From Arthrobacter jiangjiafuii (GTDB lineage: Bacteria > Actinomycetota > Actinomycetes > Actinomycetales > Micrococcaceae), in assembly GCF_018622995.1 (NCBI RefSeq), contig NZ_CP076022.1, positions 3,286,001 to 3,350,000 on the forward strand: a stretch of 64,000 bases of DNA. The letters run 5' to 3'. The notes under the pieces were generated by a model. The model saw nothing but the letters and a program-made list of their open reading frames with translations, was not told where the DNA came from and made no database searches. Shown piece by piece: positions 57,040-64,000 of the stretch. The position numbers and the translations under genes were made by a program. Each line of letters begins with the position of its first letter. The first letter of the stretch is position 1.

Positions 57040-58002
57040 TCAGGAACCCAGCCCTGCCAGATACCGGGCCAGCGCACGCGGGGCGGACCGGGGTGCTGCC
57101 GCTTCCACCACAGCGTTGTAGTTGGTGTTGGTGTTCACGTCGTAGGTGAGGATCCGGCCGTCGGCGGTCTCGATGAATTCGATGCCGCAGACCTCCAACC
57201 CGGTGCGCCGCGCAAAGTCGAGGTATTTTTCGATGATGGGGTGGTCAAAACCCTCCCGGAGGCTGAACAGCTGGGTGTCGGCATCCGGGGTTATGGTGGC
57301 CCCGGGCGGCATGATGGGCTTGCCGGTGGACGGGTCAATGGCGCAGGCGTCGGCCGGGCAGAGCTGGAACCCGCCCCGGGCGGTGTCCGCCTTGATGGCG
57401 TAGATGAACTCCCCGCCCACGATCTCCACCCGGGTGATGAAGGGTTCCGCGGCAACGATGTACTCCTGGATGAGGGTGATGCCGTCTGCCGGTTCCTCGA
57501 AGCCGGGGCCGGCCACGTAGTCGGCCAGCTCGCCGTGGGACTCGAACTTGCGCACGCCCAGGCCCTTGCCGCCCTGGTTGTGCTTGGTGATGAACGGCGC
57601 CGGGAATTCCTTGGCAGCAGCCAGGATCGAATCACGCCCGACGGCGGCAACGGTGCGCGGGGTGTCGATGCCGGCGGCCCGGAGCGCGGTGAGCTGGTCC
57701 ACCTTGCTCATTTCCAGTTCCAGGATGCGCCGCCCGTTGACGGTGCGCCGGCCGTGGGCTTCGAGCCAGGACAGCACCGCCCGGGCATAGTCCTTGGACA
57801 GCCCGTGGTCGCGGGTGTGGGAGGAGGCGCTGATCCGGGACCAGAAGATGCCTTCGGGCGGCACCGCGTCCAGGTCCAGGACGCCGTCGGTGAGCAGCCA
57901 CTCCTCCACTTCCAGGCCCTCGGCTTCGAAGGCGCGGGCAAAGGGCGGAAACCACTCGGGGTTCTCGTGCAGGGCGTAGATCTTGGGGCTGGTGGAACTC
58001 AT
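57040..58002 (-). CDS. RimK-type ATP-grasp ligase
   Basis: The 320-residue protein has the ATP-grasp pattern: PAPFITKHNQGGKGLGV for ATP binding (near residue 137), LIQEYIVAAEPFITRVEIVG for the central lysine/glutamate region, and VCGIEFIETADGRILTYDVN with the metal-binding Glu and Asn. The N-terminal pre-ATP-grasp domain covers about 1-100. It forms an amide bond between a carboxylate and an amine; in the RimK/LysX group this is often a glutamate or amino-group carrier ligation. The substrate is unknown. The AbgT transporter gene lies just upstream on the same strand. Confidence 0.87.
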   Translation of the reverse strand: MSSTSPKIYALHENPEWFPPFARAFEAEGLEVEEWLLTDGVLDLDAVPPEGIFWSRISASSHTRDHGLSKDYARAVLSWLEAHGRRTVNGRRILELEMSKVDQLTALRAAGIDTPRTVAAVGRDSILAAAKEFPAPFITKHNQGGKGLGVRKFESHGELADYVAGPGFEEPADGITLIQEYIVAAEPFITRVEIVGGEFIYAIKADTARGGFQLCPADACAIDPSTGKPIMPPGATITPDADTQLFSLREGFDHPIIEKYLDFARRTGLEVCGIEFIETADGRILTYDVNTNTNYNAVVEAAAPRSAPRALARYLAGLGS

Positions 58003-58035
58003 CGGGAGTGCCTTTCCTCAGGTTGTTGTCACGAT

Positions 58036-58111
58036 GCCGTCGTTGCTGAATGGCGCCGTTGTTGAATGCCGTCGTTGTTGAATGGTGCCGTTGTTGAATG
58101 CCGTTGTTGCC
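58036..58111. repeat. Two tandem 32-bp repeats plus a partial copy
   Basis: A 32-bp unit beginning GCCGTCGTTG and ending GTTGTTGAAT occurs at 58036-58067 and 58068-58099 with two differences. A partial copy follows at 58100-58111. Within the unit a shorter GCCGTTGTTGAAT element repeats. It fills the gap between the AbgT gene stop (58123) and the ATP-grasp start (58002). It may form weak hairpins; no gene is seen. Confidence 0.8.
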
Positions 58112-58122
58112 GGATGCAGCGT

Positions 58123-59724
58123 CTAGCCGCCGATGTATATTCCGTTGCCCGGCCCCATCGGCAGGTTCAGCACGTAGAACACGGTCAACACCCCTACCCA
58201 GGCGAGCCAGAAAAGCACGGTGAAGGGCAGCATCCTGGCGATGACGGTGCCCAGCCCGGCCTGCGGCTCATATTTGCGCAGCATGGTCAGCAGCACGATC
58301 ATGTACGGGTTCAGCGGAGTGAGGATCTGGGTGGCGGAATCCCCCACCCGGAAGGCGCCCTGGATGAAGGCCGGTTCAAAGCCGAGCAGGGCAAACATGG
58401 GCACAAACACCGAAGCCATCAGCGTCCACATGGCCGAGCCGGAAATGATGAACAGGTTCAGCACGGAAGCCAGCGCGATGAAGCCGATGATCGCGGGATA
58501 GCCGGTCAACCCGATGGATTCCAGGCCGCCGGCCCCGGCCACGGCAATCCAGTTGCCGATCCCGGACCAGTTGAACAGGGCAATGAACTGGCCCAGGATG
58601 AACGCCAGCACCAGGAACCCGCTCATGTCCTTGATCGATGCACCCATCACGCGGGGGATGTCCTTGGCCGAAGCGATGGTGCCGGTGATCTTGCCGTAGA
58701 CCAGGCCCGGCACGGTGAAGAGGACGAACACGATGAAGACGATCGAGTTCAGCAGCGGGGACTTGGGCAGGAAGCCGCCGTCTTCGTTGCGCCACGGGGA
58801 GTCCGGCAGCAGTGCGCCCGCAAGGATGGCCGCGGCGACGACGGCGCCGGCCGCCACCGCCCAGATCACGCCTTTGCGCTCGGTCCAGGTCAGTTCCGAG
58901 GACAGCGCGGGGACGGCGGCTGCGGAGCCGGTGTTTGTCCCCTCGGCCTCGGCATCGGCGGTTTCCTCAGTGGGCACACCCTGCCGGGTCAGCCTCGGTT
59001 CAAGGATCTTGTCGATGATGAATCCGGCCAGCAGGATCAGCACGAAGGAGGAGACGAAGTTGAAGAAGTAGTTGGACAGCGGGTTCACCGGGGCGCCGGG
59101 GTTGGGCAGGGACGCGGTGACCGCGGTCGTAATCCCGGAAAAGAGCGCATCGAGGCTGGTGACCAGCATGGAGGTGGAATAACCGGCGCCCGCGGCGGCG
59201 AAACCGCCCAGCAGCCCGGCCACGGGATGGCGTCCGGCGGCCTTGAAGACCAGCGCGGCCAGCGGCGGGATCACCACAAACGCGGCGTCGGACATGATCG
59301 ACCCGGTCACGCCGACAAAGCCGACGGCGTATGGCAGCGCCCAGCGCGGCGCCGAGCCGAAAGCGCGGCGGATCAGGGCCGAGAGCAGCCCGGATTTCTC
59401 GGCCACGCCTACGGCCAGCAGGATCGGCAGCACGGTGGCCAGCGGCGGGAAGCCCAGGTAGTTCGCACCGAGGGTGGTGGTGAACCAGCTGAGCCCTTCC
59501 GCGGTGAAGAACCCCTTGATGACCGTTTCCTCGGCCGCGCCCGGGACCGTCACCACCACGTTGGCCCACGCCATGGCCGTGGACAGCACCGCCACGATCA
59601 GGAAGAGGAACAGGAAGAGCATGAACGGGTCCGGCAGCTTGTTGCCGATCCGTTCCACTGTGCCCAGCAGCCGGTCGGGAAGGCTGGAACGGCCGGAGCG
59701 GGTGGAAGCAGATTCAGTGGTCAT
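58123..59724 (-). CDS. AbgT-family transporter
   Basis: The 533-residue membrane protein has about 12 to 14 hydrophobic segments and the AbgT-type blocks IGNKLPDPFMLFLFLFL, GGFAAAGAGYSTSMLVTSLD and GSAMWTLMASVFVPMFALLG, with LNPYMIVLLTMLRKYEPQAG near the end. The family carries p-aminobenzoyl-glutamate or antifolate sulfonamides. The start at 59724 aligns with the family; the frame extends to 60096 without family similarity. It is followed upstream on the same strand by an M20 amidohydrolase gene, the same pairing as AbgT with AbgA/AbgB. Confidence 0.93.
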   Translation of the reverse strand: MTTESASTRSGRSSLPDRLLGTVERIGNKLPDPFMLFLFLFLIVAVLSTAMAWANVVVTVPGAAEETVIKGFFTAEGLSWFTTTLGANYLGFPPLATVLPILLAVGVAEKSGLLSALIRRAFGSAPRWALPYAVGFVGVTGSIMSDAAFVVIPPLAALVFKAAGRHPVAGLLGGFAAAGAGYSTSMLVTSLDALFSGITTAVTASLPNPGAPVNPLSNYFFNFVSSFVLILLAGFIIDKILEPRLTRQGVPTEETADAEAEGTNTGSAAAVPALSSELTWTERKGVIWAVAAGAVVAAAILAGALLPDSPWRNEDGGFLPKSPLLNSIVFIVFVLFTVPGLVYGKITGTIASAKDIPRVMGASIKDMSGFLVLAFILGQFIALFNWSGIGNWIAVAGAGGLESIGLTGYPAIIGFIALASVLNLFIISGSAMWTLMASVFVPMFALLGFEPAFIQGAFRVGDSATQILTPLNPYMIVLLTMLRKYEPQAGLGTVIARMLPFTVLFWLAWVGVLTVFYVLNLPMGPGNGIYIGG

Positions 59725-59759
59725 GCCGGTCTCATTTCTGGGGCGGGACGGGGCAGGTG

Positions 59760-61124
59760 TCAGGCGAAGTAGGCGGGGACGTCCACGGGCCCGCCGGCAT
59801 CCTTGAACTCCTGGGCCACGGCGGCGCGCAGTTCCGGATCGCTGAGATAGTCCAGGGCGGTCAGGGCCAGCCCGGCGGCGCCGTCGAGCGCCCCCGCATC
59901 GGCGGCCTCGGATCCTGCGGCCTCGGCGAACGCGCGGGTGTGGAGCGCAACATCGGCGGGAGCGATGCCGATCAGTGGATGGATGCCGGGGATCCGGTAG
60001 CTGACATTGCCGAAGTCGGTGGAGGCGGCGATGGTCTCGGAGACGACGCCGGCGGGCAGCGGAGCGCGGCCGCGGCGCTGTTGGGCCGCTACCCACCGGC
60101 CTGTAAGGGCGGAGTTGGTGCGCACCGGCAGCGAGGGCGGGTGTTCATCCCAGTCAATCTGCACGCCCGTGCCGGTCATCAGGGCCGCGCCGCGGGCGAT
60201 GTCCTCCAGCCGGGCGCTGAGGTCTTTGAGGGTTTCGGGGTACTTGGACCGGGCGTAGAGCTTCAGCACTGCCTTTTCCGGAATGACGCTGGGGCGCTGC
60301 CCGCCCTCGGTGATGATCGCGTGCACCCGGTCCGACGGCGGCAGCTGCTGGCGGAGCAGCCCGATGGCGGTATAGGCCAGCGACGCGGCGTCCAGGGCGT
60401 TGCGTCCCATGAACGGCTGCGCGGAGGCATGCGCCGCCACTCCGCTGAACGTCACGGTCAGCAGCCGCCGGCCCAGCCAGACCTGCTCGGCCAGGTCCAT
60501 GGCGTAAGGGTGGACCATAATGGCGGCGTCGACGCCGTCGAACGCCCCGTTGCGGGCCATCACCTCCTTGCCGGAGTGCCCCTCCTCCGCCGGAGTGCCG
60601 AGGAACAGCACCCGGCCCTCAAAGGCCGCCGGGTCTTCCTTCAGCGTCCGGGCCAGCGCAATGAAGGCGCCGACGCCGGTGGCCGCGATGACGTTGTGCC
60701 CGCAGGCGTGGCCCACCTCGGGCAGTGCATCGTATTCGGCCAGGATGGCGATTGTGGGTGCGGCGGCGCCGGTTTCGGTGCCGGCGCCGGTGCCGGTGCC
60801 GGTGCCGCCGATTTCGGCGCTGATCGCGGTGGGCAGGCCGTAGGCACCCAGCTGTGCTTCGATGCCGTGACGGTGCAGCAGCTGGACCAGGTAAGCGGCG
60901 CTGCGGTGTTCCTGGTAGGCGGTTTCCGGATCCTGGTGCAGGGTGTGGACCACCCCGGACAGGTCGGCGGCGAGCGCCTCCACCTGCGCCTCGACGGCGG
61001 CGGCAAGTTCACCGGGGGCACCGGCGAAGGGTGAGTCCGGTGTTTTGGCCGTGGCCATCCGGAGCCGGGTTTCGGCGTCGAGCCGGGTCAGGTAAGCCGT
61101 ACTGGGGACTGTGAGGCGCGTCAT
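59760..61124 (-). CDS. M20-family amidohydrolase (AbgB-like)
   Basis: The 454-residue protein has the M20 core: AILAEYDALPEVGHACGHNV, FLGTPAEEGHSGKEVMARNG and the lid domain beginning LTVTFSGVAAHASAQPFMGR. The residue pattern is that of p-aminobenzoyl-glutamate hydrolase subunit B or other di-zinc amidohydrolases. It is encoded directly before the AbgT transporter (35-bp gap), so it probably cleaves the imported amide. Only one subunit is present, so the AbgA half is not obvious nearby. A short Gly/Thr repeat (GGTGTGTGAGTETG) sits between two conserved blocks. The frame is open to 61136. Confidence 0.9.
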   Translation of the reverse strand: MTRLTVPSTAYLTRLDAETRLRMATAKTPDSPFAGAPGELAAAVEAQVEALAADLSGVVHTLHQDPETAYQEHRSAAYLVQLLHRHGIEAQLGAYGLPTAISAEIGGTGTGTGAGTETGAAAPTIAILAEYDALPEVGHACGHNVIAATGVGAFIALARTLKEDPAAFEGRVLFLGTPAEEGHSGKEVMARNGAFDGVDAAIMVHPYAMDLAEQVWLGRRLLTVTFSGVAAHASAQPFMGRNALDAASLAYTAIGLLRQQLPPSDRVHAIITEGGQRPSVIPEKAVLKLYARSKYPETLKDLSARLEDIARGAALMTGTGVQIDWDEHPPSLPVRTNSALTGRWVAAQQRRGRAPLPAGVVSETIAASTDFGNVSYRIPGIHPLIGIAPADVALHTRAFAEAAGSEAADAGALDGAAGLALTALDYLSDPELRAAVAQEFKDAGGPVDVPAYFA

Positions 61125-61199
61125 GGGCCCCCACACTAGGGGCGGATGCGCCCCGGAGGCCAGTTGGATGACGCGGTGTTGTGCCGGCGGTGTTTGTGC

Positions 61200-61961
61200 C
61201 TAGCGGCCGCGGCCGGCGATCCGGGTGACCAGTGTCTGCGGGCCGCGCGCACCGAACCAGGCGAGCAGCTTGTAGCGCTTGCTGGGGATGGACACGCCCT
61301 TGCCGGCGAAGGCATCGGCAAGTCCCTCGCGCACCACGCGTTCGGCGTCGAGCCACATCCAGCCGGGATACAGGGACTTGTCCATGTCCATGCGCTGGTG
61401 GAATTCCGTGTGCACAAACCCCGGGCAGAGCGCGGTGACGTGGATCCCGCGGCCGCGGTAGGCGATGTTGGCCCACCGGCTGAAGGTGATCACCCAGGAC
61501 TTGGCCGCGCTGTAGGTGCCGCGCGGAATGAACCCGGCCACGGAGGCGACATTGATGATGTGCCCGCCGGGGTTCTCCATCCGGGACAGCATGGTGTTCA
61601 GCGCCGTATGGCTTAGCTGCAGCGGTGCAGCCACCAGGACGTTCAGGTGATCCAGCTCCACGGACAGGTCATTGCGCTCAAAGCTGTTCTTCAGTCCGTA
61701 GCCGGCGTTATTCACCAGCATGGTGATGTCCGGTTTTTCCAGCCGCCTGCTCACCCGTTCCACGCCTTCGGGGTCCGCGAGGTCGGCGACGACGTATTCG
61801 GTCTGCACCGAATACTCGCGCGCCAGGGCGGCGGCGGAGTCGCGCAACCGGTCCTCATTGCGGGCAGTCAGCACCAGGTTGTAGCCACGGTTGGCCAGCT
61901 GACGGGCGAACTCGGCTCCAATGCCGGACGTTGCGCCGGTAATCAATGCTGTTGAAGTCAT
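61200..61961 (-). CDS. SDR family oxidoreductase (DltE/YqjQ-like)
   Basis: The 253-residue classical SDR has TGATSGIGAEFARQLANRGY, NNAGYGLKNSF, catalytic Ser (INVASVAGF) and YSAAK (Y-x-x-x-K complete). The C-terminus has IPSKRYKLLAWFGARGPQTL. It resembles short-chain dehydrogenases of unknown substrate widespread in actinobacteria. The start MTSTALITG at 61961 has AAGGTGGAG upstream. It is a single gene between the AbgB-like gene and the phosphoribosyltransferase. Confidence 0.9.
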   Translation of the reverse strand: MTSTALITGATSGIGAEFARQLANRGYNLVLTARNEDRLRDSAAALAREYSVQTEYVVADLADPEGVERVSRRLEKPDITMLVNNAGYGLKNSFERNDLSVELDHLNVLVAAPLQLSHTALNTMLSRMENPGGHIINVASVAGFIPRGTYSAAKSWVITFSRWANIAYRGRGIHVTALCPGFVHTEFHQRMDMDKSLYPGWMWLDAERVVREGLADAFAGKGVSIPSKRYKLLAWFGARGPQTLVTRIAGRGR

Positions 61962-62126
61962 GGCTCCACCTTTCCATGCCACGGGCGCTATCTGCTGCCC
62001 GCTTTGGCAACGGCGCGCCCCGCGGCGCTCCGCCGCCTTGCCAGCGGACCTCAGCCGCCCCTACCGTGGCAGGAAAACCCGTGGCAGGAAAGCGCGCCCC
62101 CAATGAGCCCCTGCCGAGGAGGAGTC

Positions 62127-62813
62127 ATGAGCGCATCGCGGCCGTACCGGGACAGGCAGGACGCCGGGCGGGCCCTCGGCGTCGAACTTGCGCCGTACTT
62201 CGGCGCACCGCGGCTGCTGGTCCTGGGACTCCCGCGCGGAGGCGTGCCGGTGGCCGCCGCGGTAGCCGGAGTGCTGCGGGCCCCGCTGGACATCGTGGCC
62301 GTGCGAAAGGTCGGGGTGCCGGCCCAGCCGGAGCTGGCCGCCGGCGCCATGGCCTGGCTCGCCGGCAATGTCACCACGGTCCGGAATGAAACCGTGCTGG
62401 CGGACTGGCAGCGGGCCATGGGGTCATTCCAGCCGCAGGACGCCGGCGCAGCGGACCGCGCCTTTGACGAGGCCGCCGCCATCTCGCTGCTTGAGCTGAT
62501 CCGGCGCGACAAGCTCTACCGGATGCGCCGGCCGCCGCTGGATGTCAGCGGCAGGACGGTGATTGTGGTGGATGACGGGCTCGCCACCGGCAGCACCATG
62601 CGGGCCGCGTTGCTGGCGCTGCGCGCGCAGGAGCCGGCCCGGCTGGTAGCGGCGGCTCCGGTCAGCTGCGGCAACGCCGCGGACGCAGCGGCAGTGGCCG
62701 ACGACGTCGTCATCCCCTGGAACGGAGCCGGCCTGTCCGCCGTGGGACAGGCCTACGCGGTTTTCGGCCAGACCACGGACGATGAGGTCCGGAAGATCCT
62801 GGGCACACCGTGA
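62127..62813 (+). CDS. Phosphoribosyltransferase-domain protein
   Basis: The 228-residue protein has the PRTase fold: PRLLVLGLPRGGVPVAAAVA near the start, VAVRKVGVPAQPELAAGAMA for a flexible loop, and the PRPP motif TVIVVDDGLATGSTMRAALL. Proteins of this class often carry a hydrolase domain downstream, but here the C-terminus is PRTase only. Nucleotide salvage or regulation is possible. GAGGAGGAG precedes the start. The acceptor base is not determined. Confidence 0.9.
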   Translation: MSASRPYRDRQDAGRALGVELAPYFGAPRLLVLGLPRGGVPVAAAVAGVLRAPLDIVAVRKVGVPAQPELAAGAMAWLAGNVTTVRNETVLADWQRAMGSFQPQDAGAADRAFDEAAAISLLELIRRDKLYRMRRPPLDVSGRTVIVVDDGLATGSTMRAALLALRAQEPARLVAAAPVSCGNAADAAAVADDVVIPWNGAGLSAVGQAYAVFGQTTDDEVRKILGTP

Positions 62814-62906
62814 CCGGTTCCGGCGCCACACCCTAGAGATTCGGCGCCCTGGCACCGGATAATTCCTATACGGGGGAACCATCATCCGATGCTGTGGGAG
62901 GTTCCA

Positions 62907-63500
62907 ATGTCCATGTCAGGAAGCGAATTTGGACTCGGCGGGATGAGTCTGGACATAGCCGGACTCACCCGCACAGCAGTCCGCACTATCCGCGGAGGCC
63001 TGGCACTGACCGGGGTCCTCTCCATTGTCCTGGGGGCCCTCGTGCTGTTCTGGCCCGAGGCCACCCTCGAGGTGATCGCGTTCCTGTTCGGGCTGTTCTT
63101 CCTTGTAGCCGGGGCCGTCCGTGTCATCACCGGACTCGTGACACCGTTGTTGGGCGGACTGCGGGTGCTGAACATCCTCACCGGCGTACTGCTCTTCATC
63201 TTTGGCGTGGTGGCGATGCGCAACCCGCTGGCCTCGCTCGCCGTGCTCGCACTGGCGATCGGAGTGGCGTGGATCGTCGAGGGCATCATGGCGCTGGCTG
63301 AAACCGAAAGCGGCGGCTCCCGCTGGTATGCGATCGCCTACGGTGTCATCAGCATTATTGCCGGCATTGTGGTGCTGTTCCTGCCGGTGGGCTCGCTGAC
63401 GACCCTGGTCATCTTCGGCGGCATCTTCCTGGTGGTGCTGGGGATCGTGGAAGTGGTGCGCGCCTTCACCTTCGGCCGGGGCCTGCCGCGGGCTGCGTAG
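62907..63500 (+). CDS. HdeD-family (DUF308) membrane protein
   Basis: The 197-residue protein has six hydrophobic segments with Gly-rich turns: LTGVLSIVLGALVLFWPEAT, LEVIAFLFGLFFLVAGAVRV, ILTGVLLFIFGVVAMRNPLA and AYGVISIIAGIVVLFLPVGS. This duplicated pattern is typical of HdeD/DUF308. GGGAGG precedes the ATG at 62907. The family is linked to acid stress in enterobacteria; its role here is unknown. It precedes the amt gene by 208 bp. Confidence 0.9.
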   Translation: MSMSGSEFGLGGMSLDIAGLTRTAVRTIRGGLALTGVLSIVLGALVLFWPEATLEVIAFLFGLFFLVAGAVRVITGLVTPLLGGLRVLNILTGVLLFIFGVVAMRNPLASLAVLALAIGVAWIVEGIMALAETESGGSRWYAIAYGVISIIAGIVVLFLPVGSLTTLVIFGGIFLVVLGIVEVVRAFTFGRGLPRAA

Positions 63501-63708
63501 GGCGCATCCGGGCATCGGGGACGGGCATCCGGGACGGGCTTCCAAGCAGGGCATCGAGGCAACGTCCAGCAGGCTCCCAGCAGCTGTTAACACAGCGATA
63601 ATCCTGCGGGAAACGTGGTTGTAATACAGCGCCGCGACTCTGGAAGGGCAGGTTTCCTCCCGCCGTTCCGGCCTGCACGGCCGGCCACATCCCGAATGGA
63701 GTACCTCC
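63501..63708. promoter_or_regulatory. Region upstream of amt with a possible nitrogen-control site
   Basis: The stretch around 63585-63615 contains GTTAAC and GGAAAC separated by A/T-rich bases. This is loosely like the GlnR/NtrC-type elements of ammonium transporter promoters. It is a weak visual match and no exact consensus is claimed. The start of the region has a degenerate repeat of GGGCATCSGG. Confidence 0.2.
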
Positions 63709-64000
63709 ATGGACTCTGGAAACACCGCCTGGCTGCTTGCCAGTTCCGCTTTGGTTTGCCTGATGATTCCCGGTATCGCCTTCTTCTACGGAGGAATGGT
63801 GGGGTCTCGCCGGATCCTGAACATGATGTTGATGTGCTTTGGGGGCGCCAGCCTGGTTGCCGTGCTGTGGGTGCTTTACGGCTACTCGGCGTCCTTCGGC
63901 AACTCCCTCACCGGGGCCGGGCTCCTCGGAGACCCGCTGGAGTTCCTCGGCCTCTCCGACCTGCTGGTCGAGGACGAGGCCAGTGCGCTGCCGCTGGCAC
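63709..64000 (+). CDS. amt: Ammonium transporter, N-terminal part
   Basis: The frame begins MDSGNTAWLLASSALVCLMI and continues with PGIAFFYGGMVGSRRILNMM, the classical start of Amt/MEP/Rh proteins, including the AFFYGG motif. It stays open to the end of the window. About 97 residues are seen out of a usual 400-430. The protein is a trimeric inner-membrane channel for ammonium. In actinobacteria it is often followed by glnK and glnD, which would be beyond the edge. Confidence 0.96.
   Translation, partial: MDSGNTAWLLASSALVCLMIPGIAFFYGGMVGSRRILNMMLMCFGGASLVAVLWVLYGYSASFGNSLTGAGLLGDPLEFLGLSDLLVEDEASALPLA

Noticed and set aside
58036-58111. CRISPR-like repeats
   Set aside because: The units are directly abutting, with no spacers and no cas genes; recorded as a simple tandem repeat.
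58066-59772. A 568-codon plus-strand frame opposite the AbgT gene
   Set aside because: Antisense shadow rich in Gly, Gln, His and Arg; the minus strand has a clear AbgT protein with membrane helices.

Overview
The window is high-GC actinobacterial DNA. Gene content (type I restriction-modification, a GH77 amylomaltase, a PutA with a divergent LysR regulator, AbgT and Amt transporters, PRC/DUF2382 and HdeD-like proteins) and codon use suggest a member of the Micrococcaceae, close to Arthrobacter. That placement is inferred from gene content only. No rRNA, tRNA, transposase, integrase or CRISPR array was seen.

Layout. 1-8580 is a defence-type block: the end of hsdM, then hsdS, a cN-I type 5'-nucleotidase, hsdR, an unrecognised 625-residue protein, and a convergent DUF6308-like gene. 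hsdS, the nucleotidase and the 625-residue gene look lower in GC than hsdR, which suggests a mosaic origin. 8622-9150 is a scar: a 5'-truncated DUF726-like hydrolase abutting a decayed DoxX gene. 9334-33055 is a large catabolic cluster. 33046-34353 holds an XRE/membrane-protein pair and an intact DoxX gene, in the same orientation as the decayed copy on the other side of the cluster.

The catabolic cluster encodes four acyl-CoA-dehydrogenase-fold proteins that are probably flavin-dependent monooxygenases, two flavin reductases and three SnoaL/NTF2-like proteins. It also encodes an MhpA-type FAD hydroxylase, a type I extradiol (VOC) dioxygenase, a fumarylacetoacetase-family hydrolase, an acetoacetyl-CoA synthetase and a thiolase. 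An ABC importer, two TetR regulators and one MarR regulator accompany them. The likely logic is ring hydroxylation, meta cleavage, hydrolysis of the ring-cleavage product to acetoacetate or a similar 3-oxo acid, CoA activation and thiolysis to acetyl-CoA. A separate SDR / amidohydrolase / acyl-CoA dehydrogenase / MaoC operon (29.5-33 kb) looks like side-chain or ring-fragment oxidation. Five related 16-bp sites (ACTGGTCCGTACAGTA-like) lie in front of key transcription units and overlap TACAGT -10 hexamers in four cases, which suggests one regulon under the TetR protein at 23716-24414.

34363-44861 has an M20 peptidase, a histidine kinase/response regulator followed by a NatAB-like ABC exporter, and a second MarR/SDR/MaoC module with an orphan substrate-binding lipoprotein and an acyl-CoA ligase. 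The two MarR/SDR intergenic regions share a TTGA-N5-TCAAC inverted repeat. 44918-64000 is mostly housekeeping or nutrient metabolism: malQ, small DUF proteins, SDRs, putA with a divergent LysR gene, a PRC/DUF2382 stress protein, a FadD-like ligase, a RimK-type ATP-grasp ligase, an AbgT transporter with an M20 amidohydrolase, a phosphoribosyltransferase, an HdeD-like membrane protein and the start of an amt ammonium transporter that runs off the window.
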